Assembly (NCBI GenBank): GCA_038277395.1
Contig: CM076193.1
Coordinates: forward strand, 93,449,583-93,513,582
DNA length: 64,000 bases
Direction of reading: 5' to 3'
Source: Dryocosmus kuriphilus
Taxonomy: Eukaryota; Arthropoda; Insecta; Hymenoptera; Cynipidae
Shown here: piece by piece, positions 42,960 to 54,067 of the stretch
How positions within the stretch are numbered: the first letter of the stretch is position 1
How the letters are laid out: every line of letters begins with the position of its first letter
Position numbers and translations under genes: made by a program
Notes under the pieces: model-generated
The model's input: only the letters and a program-made list of their open reading frames with translations
Databases searched by the model: none
Told to the model about the DNA's origin: nothing

Positions 42960-44127
42960 GTTCAGGATATAACACCAGTGAAGGAGGCTCTCCGAATCAG
43001 ATACAAGCGTTACCTCTGACAGATTTGGTCTTCCAGTTGGTCGGCGGAGAACAAGATGTTTGCAGTTAACATGTTTGCTGTCCCGGTTCTACTCTATTCA
43101 TTTGCCGTGGTTCTATTGAGGTAAGGTCATGCATAGGCAGAAGAGCTTGCGTATCAACTCGTCTGTTCCGCGCTTGTACATCGCATGCCGTCTAGGCGGG
43201 CGCGGACTTTTAAATCGTCAGCATCTTCATGACTGAATTGTTCTGGATAAAGCATAAAGCTCCTGGTTGACCAGACACTCGGCCTGAATTTAAACATCCG
43301 AAGTGAAGAAAGTGCATCATTTCATCTAGATCACTCACTTTTAAGAGCCCGAGTAAAGAAATTAGAGGTTGATAACTTCCTCGAATAGCTTCTCGAGAAG
43401 AAAATGCACAGAAATTTTTACAGAAATGTGAAAGATCAGTCCTTATCGACGGAGCGAACTTTTGCTTTTCTAAAATCATCCGGAATTAATTCAGGCACGA
43501 GGGTATTATTTTCGAGTATCAGGACGGTGTCATTTGCACCTTGACATACGGTCGCCGCATTTTGGGCCAAGGAGTTTCCGATTATAGATGCCGAGCGTGT
43601 CACGCACACCTTAAGACACATACTATCTGGTTATCCCACTCAAGCAGGAACGGCTTATTTCCAGAGACACAATGCGGCCCTAAGAGTGCTTTACGACCAT
43701 CTTTGTCGCTTTGACGGTGTTAGTCGCGATCCTGCTCTGCCGAACGATTCGAGGGAGATAAAGTCAATTGTAGAGAACGAGACATGCCGAATTTATAGGA
43801 ACTACCCGTTCTCGACAATTGTCCTTGTTGTACACTCAAGGTCTGAGATCGTTCTCTTTGATTTCAAAAAACGAAAGGAAAGTGAGCAAAGGTCTCGTCC
43901 TTATAAGGGAACTGCGACGACTTTACCCGAAATATTCGGTTAAGATGATTGTATTTGTGATCCGTACTTTCGGAGGTGCGATGCCATCATTGTTTCGTAA
44001 CCTGAAAGGTATGCCCGCGTGCCAAAAAAATGCTAAGGCACTTGTGAGATGGATGCAGAGAGCTGTCATTCTTGGGTCGCTCCGTGTCCTCAAGACACGC
44101 GAGGGTTTCGTCAGCCCTTCATTGTAA
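42960..44127 (+). pseudogene. Non-LTR retrotransposon ORF2 C-terminal part, degenerate
   Basis: Pieces in several frames form a co-linear series. ENKMFAVNMFAVPVLLYSFA (about 43050) resembles the post-RT region. CRACH, then HILSGYPTQAGTAYFQRHNA (about 43590-43680) resembles the C-terminal Cys/His zinc knuckle region. ALRVLYDHLCRFDGV and IVENETCRIYRNYPF follow. VLIRELRRLYPKYSVKMIVF, then FGGAMPSLFRNLKGMPACQK and MQRAVILGSLRVLKT (43900-44110) resemble the restriction-like endonuclease region of RLE-type LINEs. Frameshifts and stops occur between pieces and there is no 5' RT core in the window, so this is a dead, 5'-truncated copy. The clade is uncertain. Confidence 0.6.
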
Positions 44128-44404
44128 TTTCATCGTACCCAGTGTCCACCCGTTTCACGTTTGTAAGGCGTGTCCAAAGGTGTAATTAACCGTGATTCCA
44201 TTCGGAACGAGTATGATTTTCCTGGATGGCACTCGCTTCCATGGGGACCCTGCGGTGGTTGTTTAACCAATTTTTTATATATATATATGGATATAAATCT
44301 TAATAATATATATCTGGTAATATAGATCTGATCGATCTTAATAATATAAATCTGTTCCTCTCCAAACAGTATAAACACTCGATCTTTTTACTTCTGTTTG
44401 GCTC

Positions 44405-44579
44405 TATATAGACCGCTCCTATTTAGAAAGCAGTAATTCGTCATTGATCGCAATAAAAACGCTACTATGCCATGTATAGTAAGTATATACAAATTCCTAT
44501 TTACTTAATGTAGATGGCACAAGTAGCGTTTTTATTGGAAGCCATGTGGAATAACTTTTTAAATAGGAACAGTCGATAT
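44405..44579. mobile_element. Small MITE (about 170 bp)
   Basis: ATATAGACCGCTCCTATTTA and, reversed from the other end, ATATCGACTGTTCCTATTTA flank a core with a second inverted pair (CAATAAAAACGCTACT and AGTAGCGTTTTTATTG). The target duplication is unclear. Non-coding. Confidence 0.7.
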
Positions 44580-45144
44580 CTAAAGTTAGTGTTAAATTTG
44601 AAATATTTGCATTATTTAGGAATATTAATTCTTCAGTCGTTTGTTTTAAATCAGATAATCTGCAGCTAAAATCTCTAACCCAAAAGTAGGGAAGATCAGG
44701 AAACTGACTTGGTAATGAATTAATAATCCTATGTATTTTAATCCTCTGAACTTTGAGTAATATTATTTTTAGGGTAGAAATAAATTAATCCAATATTCAT
44801 GTTTATATGTTGGGAAATTATAACAAATATACTAAAAATATACTTAAAGTTTGTCTTTTGCGACAACAATGTCCAAAGTTTTTTTTTTAGAGATTCTAAT
44901 ATTTTCCTACACTTTTAAGAGATGAGGTATAGGGTCGGCGTTAGTTATACTGAAACTTTTTATCCGTATTTATCTCACAAATGTAAAGTACCCAATACTG
45001 GTATTTCGGCTTGAAGCGTAGACATGTCCGATCGTCACAGGAGGCAAGATAAATCCACCACTATCATATGAATTTCTGTTTTTCAGAATTCACTCTATTT
45101 CGACTAAATTTAGTCCAGAAAGTATACCTTGTATTTTTTTGCAG
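44580..45144. other. No gene recognised; probable intron
   Basis: AT-rich. It ends in a pyrimidine-rich acceptor (TATTTTTTTGCAG, to 45144) preceding the first MRPS18A-like exon. I could not find a convincing upstream coding exon here, so this is likely an upstream intron. Confidence 0.5.
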
Positions 45145-46531
45145 TTATTGAAGTAAAGGAAGGAAAAGTTTGTACCATTGAAGGAAAAATTCTGCCCACA
45201 GACAAGGAGAACTTATTTTTGAAGACAAAGGAAAATGGAGCTTGCCCTATTTGCTCAACGGGTCTCGATGTTAAGCATACGGTAAAATTATTTCTTAACC
45301 CAAATTTTCTTTTTCATTTGTATAGCAGAATCGGTGCTCTCAACGCGGGTTCGGTGGTCTAATCATTGGCGTTCTCATAAACCGAACCTAGTCTTGTGAT
45401 GACAGTGCCATTGAGAATAACATGCCATTTGCAGACAGTGAAGTCAAAATTTATAGATTTTGGCCGCAATATTGGATCCGTCATTTAGAATTTGGAAATT
45501 TTTTTATATCTGATTTACTGTCATCTACCTAAAAATGCTTTTGTATGGTAACTGAATATGAAATTAAAAATGGAGAAAATAAATTTAGATTAAATCAAAA
45601 CTTAAAATTAATTTAGAAATTATGAGAAATTCAAAAAAGTCTCTTTTGAAATAAGAACCTACCTATCAAGTTTCGACCACACAACCTCAAGTGTTTTCAA
45701 TCAAAACCTTTAAAAAACCTTTAAAACTATCTAATTAACTAACCTTTAAAAACACTAAATTTCTTCTCAGAAACTGTGTTATTTGTCAATAAACTGCACT
45801 AATGAAAAGAAAAGAAAACTTGAAATATTTGTTTAAAGTTACCATTGTCAAAAGTGCCCTGTTTCTGAAGTTACACACATATAAAGCATTTCCATAAATT
45901 CTTTCTTTCCTCTGTTATTTTAGACCCGCCCCCAGAGTGCACTGAGGTTTTTTGTATTTAAAAAAAATCAAAATAAAACAATTATTTTTACTTTTTTACT
46001 TTTTTTATTTAATAAAGAATCGAAGTTCACAAATATTGAGATTAAAGAGTCATTTAAATTGTTTATGACCGGGAATACATTATCCCCAGTAATCTCTTTG
46101 ACAAACGGTACATTTTTTAGTATTATTGCTTCGTCAAGGGGCAGTGGGAGTGAAGGGAAACACCCAATCGACTTGGCTCTGTTCGTTCAGCTCGAATTTG
46201 AGATCGCCCGCGCTACTTCGAAATTAAAGAAAATGTAGTATATTTTATTTTTTAAAACACTTTAGTGGAAAACTCCGGGGTTCGGAATCGGACCCCCTCC
46301 CCCCCTCCCATCCCCATGAAAATACCTCGAGGTTTACGAACAGCTTAATATCAATATTATTACTTTTTGAGATAAAGACTCTCAAACGTGTTTGCTTACT
46401 ATTGTAGGATGTGCTGATTTTAAAACAATTTCTAAGATCGGATGGATGTATGTTGCCACAAAGACTAACCGGTTTGTGCAGGATTCAACAGAAAAGGATT
46501 GGCAAGATGGTTGCCATGGCTCAAAAAGCAG
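45145..46531 (+). CDS. MRPS18A: Mitochondrial ribosomal protein bS18m-like (MRPS18A), two internal exons
   Basis: Two exons with canonical splice sites carry the conserved core of the bS18 family. Exon 45145-45281 (TTGCAG before, GTAAAA after) gives 45 residues: IEVKEGKVCTIEGKIL, then the zinc-type ACPICSTGLDVKHT. Exon 46408-46531 (TTGTAG before, GTTAGA after) gives DVLILKQFLRSDGCMLPQRL, then TGLCRIQQKRIGKMVAMAQKA. The phase 0 join is exact, and both exons are free of stops. The protein is a component of the small subunit of the mitochondrial ribosome. The N-terminal mitochondrial targeting exon and the C-terminal exon after a phase 1 donor are not visible; downstream to at least 60.9 kb is mostly transposon sequence. 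It could be a working gene with a very large intron or a broken copy. It is the only host gene I can identify here. Confidence 0.85.
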
Positions 46532-47293
46532 GTTAGATAATACTTATGTAAATTTAAATTCAGTCTCTTGTATACAAATGTTTACTTCGAAAAATTACGT
46601 TATATAATTTAATTAATATAATTTAATTTAATTTTTTTACGTTTATATAATTTCTAAATCTTCTTTATTTAAAATTCATCATACCGTAAATATAAAAAGT
46701 TAATAAGATGTGATCTTGTTGAGTATATTTTTCATTGCGAGTCCACGTTATTTATTAATTTATTTCTGTAGTCATTAAGTATTGTAAATAAGCAATTGGT
46801 TTGTAATTACATTATATTTATGACCATTGCGGAGAAAAGCGGTGGTATTACCGAATCCATTATTCTTTTTCTCGTGATGGCGATTTACAAGGAGTGCGTT
46901 CGAGGTGCTCTCTTTTTACGAAAAGGCATGATTGTCGCTATTTGTACTAGTTCAAATATCCCTTTCCGGTGTAACGTATTTGAATTCGTGTCGTTTCTCA
47001 ACCCGGACCTACGCAATCATTTTCAAGCGCTACCAAATCAGTACTTTCATAATCTCGAACAAAGTGAAAGATTGTATTTTATTGGTACCTTATGTATTTG
47101 TAATATGAAATTTAAATGTGAGAAAGAAAGCATTAATGGTGTTTCATATTAAAAATAGTGATAAATATTCTTTAAAATTTCTGCTTAGAGATGGGCGCTG
47201 ACGATAATGTTTACTTAACCGGACCGTGACGTGACAATTATCGGTCATCCATGGTAATTCATGATCATTATTTTCTTACCGTCATATACTTTT
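46532..47293. other. Probable intron; unrecognised ORF
   Basis: AT-rich at first. An ORF at 46796-47152 (118 codons; GALFLRKGMIVAICTSSNI, LPNQYFHNLEQSERLYF) has no family I recognise and does not match the expected C-terminus of MRPS18A. It may be debris of another element. Confidence 0.35.
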
Positions 47294-47790
47294 ATAATTT
47301 TTAGCGACTTGAACATGCCCTATGCAGATTGGGACACAGATCCGAACCATGAACCTAGCTGTACCCCAATGGTCGGGTTCACACTAATGCACGTTGCCAT
47401 TACTAATTCGGTCTCTGATTCTCTTGGAGTTGACGCAAGTAAATATCAATAAAAATGACCACGGCTCATTACTGGACGTAATTTTAACAAATTCAAGGTC
47501 TGTGTCGACCATGTGGCCATTGACCCTCTACTATCGGTTGAAAATTATCATACGCCTCTGTCACTCGACAGAGTATCACTGTATCGACAATTTTACGACA
47601 CGATTCAAATTAACTGTTAAAACCCCGATTCAAATTAGAGAATAACGCGGCCAAGGTGAATGCGATTTTTATCGACTGTTTAGCTTACTGTGCTAGATTA
47701 TATTACATTTATTATACGTAATTTCTTTTTTTTCATCTATAATAAAGGGCCGAAGCCCGTTGGTTTCTAAATAAGTAAATAAATAAATTA
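47294..47790 (+). pseudogene. LINE ORF2 endonuclease fragment with 3' tail
   Basis: SDLNMPYADWD is the conserved D-x-N-x-P...W motif of the AP-type endonuclease of LINE ORF2. After a frame change, NDHGSLLDVILTNSRSV continues the same domain. The RT and the rest are missing. After about 47640 the sequence runs directly into a 3' end (AAAGGGCCGAAGCCCGTTGG, then TAAATAAGTAAATAAATAAA), so it is an internally deleted, truncated LINE. A similar GCCCGTTTGG...AATAAATAAA tail exists on the minus strand at 60349-60380. Confidence 0.6.
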
Positions 47791-48103
47791 TCAAGCAAAT
47801 TAGCATTGAAACAATTTACTATACAAGATACATGATAAAACCGTTTATTAAAACTTTCTACAAATTTCAGGCTTTGATTTATTTATAACGTCGAAGAAAT
47901 AAACTGTTTTTCGTGAAACAAACTAAAAAATATAATAGAATACTCGAGAAATTCAAGATTGTCGAATCGTGGCGCGAAATTATAAACTTTTTGGCAATAA
48001 TTTTGTAGCAAACTGATATTTTTTGCAAATTTGTGGTAATAAAATAATCACATGTGTTAATTATGTTGGAATAACAACTTTTCCAAATGAGTTATTTACT
48101 ATA

Positions 48104-48128
48104 CAGGGTGTTTTTTTTTATCTTGAGA
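48104..48128 (+). repeat. Terminus CAGGGTGTTTTTTTTTATCT, left-oriented copy
   Basis: TA then CAGGGTGTTTTTTTTTATCT then TGAGA. The same terminus occurs in inverse orientation at 58880-58903, also flanked by TA. It is the Tc1/mariner-type end of the family whose broken transposase lies at 57180-58222. Either the two ends bound one much-invaded element, or this is a separate remnant. Confidence 0.65.
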
Positions 48129-48351
48129 CCATGAGCGGTGGCGAGCGGACGTGTTATTTTGCTCCTCTTCAACTTTCCATTATTACATAAGTTATACAGT
48201 TTTTAATTATTTTGAAATTTGCATGTCGGGAAAGTGTTGTCAGTGGCTTGTTTTATAGTGCATTGAAACTTTGTTGCATGTCACTTAATTGTTGCTCATT
48301 TTTGTACTTTTGTATATACGTAACGTGTACGTTCGTCTTTCCTGCAGAACT

Positions 48352-49468
48352 ATGGGTACGTTCTCGGAGTGCCATATAGGGATAACCAGAGGTGGATCTG
48401 AAGTTCTTGCTTGTGTGAAGTGTGGCAATTTAATTCATTTGAACTGTGCTAATTTTGGAATCACCAAAAAGACATTTGAAAAACTTAAAAAAGGCCAAGT
48501 TGATTATATTTGCAAGGCATGTACATCGTTGCCGACTAGCGTCATCTCTGCGGTAGTTGATGCTACCTCTAGGTTAAACATTAACGCAAGTGCAAATTCC
48601 AACAATACCTACTGCCAGAATGTCGGTAGTACAGGTATTGTACCTCCCACTCCTACCTTTGTTTCTACCTCGAAAATTGCGACAACCCTACCCCCTGGTC
48701 TTGCTGAATTCTTACGTAAAGTGATTTTCGACGGCCAAGGTGCAGCGCTTGCGCAGTCACGCGAGATTTTGAGAAGACTTACCAAACTTGAAAGCCGACA
48801 GCAAGAATTTAATGAGAAATTAAACTCCACCCTTTCACAGATCAAGTCGGAAGTCAGTATGATCACCGAGCGTATTGACACACTTGTAGCTGGTTCCATA
48901 TTGCAAAGGGAGGAAATTGATCACATCAAGAAGGAAGCTAAAGAATTGAGAGTCAAAGTGGTTACTCTTGAGCACGCGCTAAATGTCAACGAGCAAGCGG
49001 CTCTGCATACTACGTTGGAAATTCATGGTCTCCCCATGAAGCCTAATGAGGACCTTGTGGCCACCATGGAATCTGTCGCCAGAGTTCTCAACGTTACTCT
49101 TCATAAGGATGACGTTGTCAAGCTCTACAGGATAATTAAGGCGACTTCTCTGTCCCCCCCCCCCCCCCCCCCCCCCCCTGATCATTGTAGCCAGGTTCTG
49201 CAGACAAGAAGTAGGTGATAAACTGATTGAGAGACGTAAGATTAAGAGAGACTTTTCAACCTCAAACATGGGATGGACAGACAACGAGAAACGTTTTATT
49301 TACCTTCGTGAGGCACTTGCACCACTCAACAGGAAGATTTATGACATTGTTCTTGGTCTTCGCAGTGAAAAAAAGATCCAATACCTTAGGATTTCCGGTG
49401 GAAAAATTTTCTGTCGGAAGGAGGACAGTTCGCCTACAATACACCTGTCGAACATACAATCTGTTTAA
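48352..49468 (+). pseudogene. LINE ORF1 with PHD-like finger and FP-like C-terminal domain
   Basis: From the Met at 48352: a Cys/His finger (ECHIGITRGG, ACVKCGNLIHLNC, YICKAC) that resembles the PHD-type finger of some insect LINE ORF1 proteins, with its first pair incomplete. A low-complexity linker follows, then a long coiled coil (about residues 120-225; KLESRQQEFNEKLNSTLSQI). ALHTTLEIHGLPMKPNEDLV leads into a C-terminal domain of the type shared with the FP protein family. A C25 run at 49154-49178 shifts the frame. On the other side it continues in frame as IIVARFCRQEVGDKL and MGWTDNEKRFIYLREALAPL to HLSNIQSV and a stop at 49468. Apart from that shift the protein (about 370 residues) is complete. 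No ORF2 follows. Confidence 0.72.
49154..49178. repeat. C25 homopolymer inside the LINE ORF1
   Basis: Uninterrupted C25 that would encode a run of Pro. Its length is what puts the two halves of the ORF1 protein out of frame, so either mutation or sequencing/assembly length error could be the cause. Confidence 0.9.
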
Positions 49469-50049
49469 GGACTACAATAGCAACCACTGTCTAATTCCAA
49501 TATCTATTTGATTTTCCCTTCTCCAACCTTAGCACTACCCTATCTGAAATGCTACTTCTATATTGGTAAATATATGTCCTTGATTACTGCTCTGTACCAT
49601 CTATTAACTTTGATTACTTTGTTACTTCTGAATGTCTTACATTCTTCTTAGTGCGCAATTTTTTTTTTTGCTATGTATTTGTTTGCTGCATTAATTTGCC
49701 AGCTGACTATTTTTTTCGTTTTACACACTCTATAAACTAAAACATATTTCAATATCATTCGATAAACGATGACTTTTTTTCCAAATTTTTTGGTGCGTGG
49801 GTGCGCTGATACTTGACACCCCCACCACTGGCGTGTTGGGAAACCACTGGCGTGTCGGGAAACCATAGACTGACCCTTGTTTGTGGTAAGACCTATTACA
49901 TATGTGAAAACCATTCAATAAAGGATGACTAATCGAAAATGCAGCTGGCTCCTGGACTATAGTGACTGTTGCTGTCAAGCCCAAGCAACCACAGACACTA
50001 CAGGGTGGGCAATTAATGAAGCCTGGATAACGAAAAGGAAAATAAAATT
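49469..50049. other. No gene; junction between LINE and gypsy remnants
   Basis: Non-coding. It contains a short tandem duplication at about 49824-49863 (CCACTGGCGTG followed by GGGAAA, twice). No LINE ORF2 and no 5' LTR of the following gypsy element was found. Confidence 0.4.
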
Positions 50050-50880
50050 TAATGAAATTGAGATCGGGGGAAATTAAAACATTGAACACAAAAATGGATA
50101 AACAGTCTAACATTGAAACCGACCATGACAGCCTTGACTGGGGAGGTGCAGCGGCACAACCAGTTGCGAAAACAAATCGAGAAAATTTGGCAGTAACGCT
50201 TGGAGGAAGTTGTAAGATTTTGTCGAAGATTTTAAAAGCACGCATTTAGATGAGAAATTCTTAGAGGAAGTCAGGCAAAGGATAAAATTTTGCAACCAAA
50301 AAAGGGCACAAGATATTCATTCGTATTTAGCAGAAATTAGGAAGTTATTTACGAAGCCGGACATACGAAAATCTCCGAATAGAGTACAAAATGTACATAA
50401 AAAGGAACGATTTTCAAACATTCGAAGAATTAGAGGACTTGGGAAAGGAATAGGAGACAGAGCTAGCAAAGTCAAAAATTAGGGGACAAATATTACAAAT
50501 TACGGAACTTAAGTTAGAGGACAAAAATGAGCAAAAAAGAAACGGTGATAAAAGTAACACGTAGTCCAATAAGGAGGATAAAAGGGAAAGTAGCGATGGA
50601 AAAAATTGTAATAATCAGGAAAAAAAAAAACATTCAAAAATCGTTATCCATTACCACCCTTCGGATTTCCTTTTTTGCCGTACCAGCCACAATTCCAACA
50701 AAATCAAAGACCTAGTTTCAAACCTAAATTTCCACCTGTATTCCTACACAGATTTCCGAGGTTTTCTTTCAATGCGTTTTTTTCAAGGATAACATTTATT
50801 TTTGTTCATGAAACTTTTGCTAAATGTAAAGGTACATTCGAACAAGAAAAAACACTGTTGAAAGTTTGATTTTAGTATCT
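50050..50880 (+). pseudogene. gypsy gag, 5' part
   Basis: A frame from 50052 (KLRSGEIKTLNTKMDKQSNI) and a following frame (FLEEVRQRIKFCNQKRAQDI, HSYLAEIRKLFT) look like a capsid-type region of a gypsy gag. A Pro/Phe-rich stretch (PPFGFPF, PYQPQFQQNQRPSFKPKFPP) follows, all broken by frameshifts and stops. A ~720-bp foreign segment then interrupts gag. The identification is based on position before the zinc knuckle and protease rather than on strong motifs. Confidence 0.5.
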
Positions 50881-51605
50881 ATATATATAGATATAGCGGC
50901 CACAAGCGGAGGGTCCGACCAAATCGGCGGGAATCCTGGATTCCTTGGAAATTATCTTAAAAATTGAATTTAAAAAATTTCGTTATAGTATAAATGTAGA
51001 ATGCGTATGAACCACTGTTTGCGAAAAAAAAGTTATTGCAAAAATGGCAGTCCAAAAAAATAAAAATTGATTAAAAAAATCGGCCTTAATTTTGCAATAA
51101 CTTTGTCTTATAATAATAATTTTTCATAAATGAAGGTTCATCCCCAAATAAATTTAATAATTTCTTTAATTTAAGCTTTAAATGAAGTGAATCGGATGAA
51201 AATTCGATGAGCTACGATTTCCGCCAACTTGAAAAACGTGGTTTTGAGAAAAACGCGTTTAAAGTTTTTGCTTGTAAAAATCATAAATTTTTCAATACTT
51301 ACTGCTGTTTAAAGCTAATCTGCGATTCCTGGAGCATAAAGTAGGATTTTTATAAATATATAAATGTATATTATATTATAAATACATAAATATATATATA
51401 TAATATGTATGTTTATAAATAGTGCGAGGGCGCATCGGCGCTGACCGGATCGCTCCGTTCTCCGTTGAACCTACTTGGCGCGTACCGATCCTAACTTTAT
51501 TTCAAGGTCGAATTTGATGCTATAACTTTGGGAATGTATTCTCCACATGTGTGGAAAAATTTTTAGCCAAAAAAGTCGATTTTTTGGATCGGCTGGACCA
51601 GATTC
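50881..51605. mobile_element. Foreign insert inside gag (~720 bp)
   Basis: Between the two gag pieces lies AT-rich sequence with no coding relation to gag. It has a right edge CAGATTCCCCC followed by TTAA (about 51610) and the word AAAACGCGTTTAAAGTTTTT, which also occurs, inverted, in the TTAA element at 32369-33217. A TTAA-type MITE is likely, but a matching left terminus and TTAA could not be defined. Confidence 0.4.
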
Positions 51606-51950
51606 CCCCTTAACGAAGCAGCATCGGGTTCTAACCAAAACAAGAACAACCCGATGATAGAATTCCCACAAGAAAAAAAGAGAAAACGCGTCTGGGGAAA
51701 ATAAAGGGCAAGAGAATCAAAATTCCCAAAAATCAAATATCGGGAATAAAAGCCAGTTCGAGAGACAATACGAATAGGCAAAATAACCAGGACAATAATT
51801 CGGGAAAAAATTTTAATCCAAAGAACACAGGTAACGGTGAAAACACAAGCGACACCAATTGCTTTTATTGCAAAATGCCAAGTCATTTCAAACGAGACTT
51901 CTCATACTATCTGTACAATCAGGGAAACTACCAGGGCGGGTATTAGGCCA
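51606..51950 (+). pseudogene. gypsy gag, zinc-knuckle part
   Basis: Asn/Gln-rich nucleocapsid-like sequence (KNFNPKNTGNGENTSDT) leads to a CCHC-type zinc knuckle at about 51860: CFYCKMPSHFKRDF. The spacing CX2CX4HX4 fits, but the last Cys is Phe. The protease frame follows within ~90 bases. Confidence 0.6.
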
Positions 51951-51984
51951 AAATAATGTTTAACCTATTACCGGAACGCCAGAA

Positions 51985-52458
51985 ATGCTAAGTTCGGATA
52001 AAGATGAAGCGTCGGAAGCGCGCTTCCACTTAATGACCAAATTTGAAAATAACTTACATAGAATTTTGGTAGACACAGGTGCCTCACATTCCTACGTGGG
52101 AGAGGAATTGATAGCAGAAATTAAAAAGGCAAAATCTAATATTTTTAAACCGGATTCGAATAGCCTATTAGTAGCTAACTGCGGAAGGGCGGAAATAATA
52201 GGACAGGTAGTCATCCCCATTTTAATAGGTAGGAAAGTTAAACAAGTACTTTCCAGGTTAGTCCCGGAACTACATTCTGTAGGAGTATTAGGCACAAGTA
52301 TGCTGAAAAGCTTACGAATGACTCTGGACTATGACACAGAGACTTGGTGCTTACCAGGTAACCTACCCACGCGCTATCCAATGAAAGCTCAACCCAACTC
52401 TCTACCCCTCCCAATGCTGAAGGCTCTCTCAAAACCGAAACAGAACCTGAATGTATGA
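51985..52458 (+). pseudogene. gypsy aspartic protease
   Basis: A 157-codon frame with the retroviral-type aspartic protease active site in HRILVDTGASHSYV (D-T-G) and a downstream hydrophobic VGVLGTSMLKSL, in the position of the usual I-L-G-x-D motif. It would process the gag-pol polyprotein. After the frame ends (NLNV stop) about 500 bases of Lys/Asn-rich sequence with stops separate it from RT. In a working element these would be continuous, so this piece is part of the same broken pol. Confidence 0.8.
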
Positions 52459-52954
52459 ATAAGGATAATAAGGATAGGATAAATGTAAGTAGTAGAAATA
52501 AGTTAGATTTTAAGAAAGAAAATAAAAGTGGCAAAGTGAAACCGAAATTCGGAGAAAAATTAGTTTGAAAAACGACCAGGGAAGCCGACAGAACCAAACT
52601 CAAGACAGAAAATAGCGAAATCCCCCTATGAGCTAGTAATCCACACCCATCCCAAAAAACAAAAAATGCACAAATTCCTGTAACAAATTCTGATGAGGAT
52701 ATCCCTAATTTAATAAACATCCCCACAAGCAACAAATTCCAATCATTAGAAGGCACCCGTACCCAAGAGACCAGCGACGACTCAGACACACACGAAACTC
52801 AATTAGATTAGGAAAACAAAATTTTAGGAAAGTTAACAAAAAGGATAATAATTCGGATAAAGTTGAAAACAACAAGAATAAGGATCGGATTGGGAAAAAC
52901 GGCAGTAACATTAGTAAGGATAATAAGGTCGCTGAATTTAAAAAGGATAAAGAA

Positions 52955-54045
52955 ATGGAAAAAATTAGCGAATTGTTAGAAAGAAATAATGGAAAACAAT
53001 GGTTTAGTTTTAAAAACAGGGCAGTTTTGTTATACAATATTTTTGACCAGCCAGGAAAAATTGAAAAACAGGAGAATTATTCTTCGGAAATTTGCGAGGG
53101 TATTGTTGAATTGAGCGACAATCAACAAACCCAATTAGAAAAATTATTAGAAGAAAAAATTACAATTGACCAAGGGAAAGAATATAGGGCAACCCATTTA
53201 ACCGAACACAATATCGATGTTCAGGGACACGACCCAATAAAACAGCGCTATTACCATATAAGTCCAAAAATTAAACAAGAAATATTTAAGGAAGTGGACA
53301 AAATGTTAGAACAGGGAATAATAAGACATTCTCACTCAGATTGGTCAAATCCAATCGTCATGATTAAAAAATCAAACGGGGACTGCAGATTTTGCCGCGA
53401 TTTTCGCAAAGTAAATAACTTAACCAAAAAACATCTTTATCCAATACCACTCATGACCGAAATTTTAGACACATTGAGAGCAGCAAAATTTATTTCAAAA
53501 ATTGATTTAAATATGGCATATTTACAAATTCCTTTAGAAGAAAATTTAAGGCCGATTACAGCGTTCACAGTACACGGTAAGGGCATGTTTAAATTTAACA
53601 GAATGCCATTCGGTTTAACTAATGCACCAGTTACTTTTCAAAGCCTTATGGATAAAATAATTACTCCAGACCTTAAGCCTAACGTTTTTTGTTATTTAGA
53701 TGACATAATTATAGTTACAGGAAATTTTGAAGATAATTTAAAATATTTGAATATAGTTTTGAATAAATTAAATAAGGCAAATTTAACGATCAGTCCAGAT
53801 AAATGTAAATTTGGCTGCTCAGAAATAAAGTATTTGGGTTTCAAAGTTAATGAAAAAGAATTACAAGTAGACAGTGATAAAATCAAACCAATATAAAAAT
53901 TTGCCGAAATCCAAAAACGTTAAACAAGTCCAGAGAATAATAGGAATGACTAGCTGGTATAGGAAATTCATACCAAATTTTTCGGAAGTGATTGAACCCC
54001 TAAATAGGTTATTAAAAAAGAAACAGGCATGGGATTGAGGATTGG
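52955..54045 (+). pseudogene. gypsy reverse transcriptase
   Basis: The main frame 52955-53896 contains the RT series: ISPKIKQEIFKEVDKML (entry to the fingers), NPIVMIKKSNGDCRFCRDFR (normally R-x-C-V-D-Y-R), PIPLMTEILDTL, FISKIDLNMAYLQIP (first catalytic Asp), FKFNRMPFGLTNAPVTFQ, and the FCYLDDIIIV box with the two catalytic Asps. It ends at a stop in the thumb. The adjoining frame (NVKQVQRIIGMTSWYRKFIP, FSEVIEPLNRLLKK) continues the connection region to about 54045. One frameshift near 53893 and a stop after the tryptophan-rich end disrupt it. All catalytic Asps remain. The function would be copying element RNA into DNA. Confidence 0.9.
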
Positions 54046-54067
54046 AACAGGATGAAGCATTTCAAAA

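Noticed and set aside
46796..47152. 118-codon ORF as the missing MRPS18A exon
   Set aside because: It does not resemble the expected conserved C-terminal sequence of the family and lacks an appropriate acceptor in the right phase.
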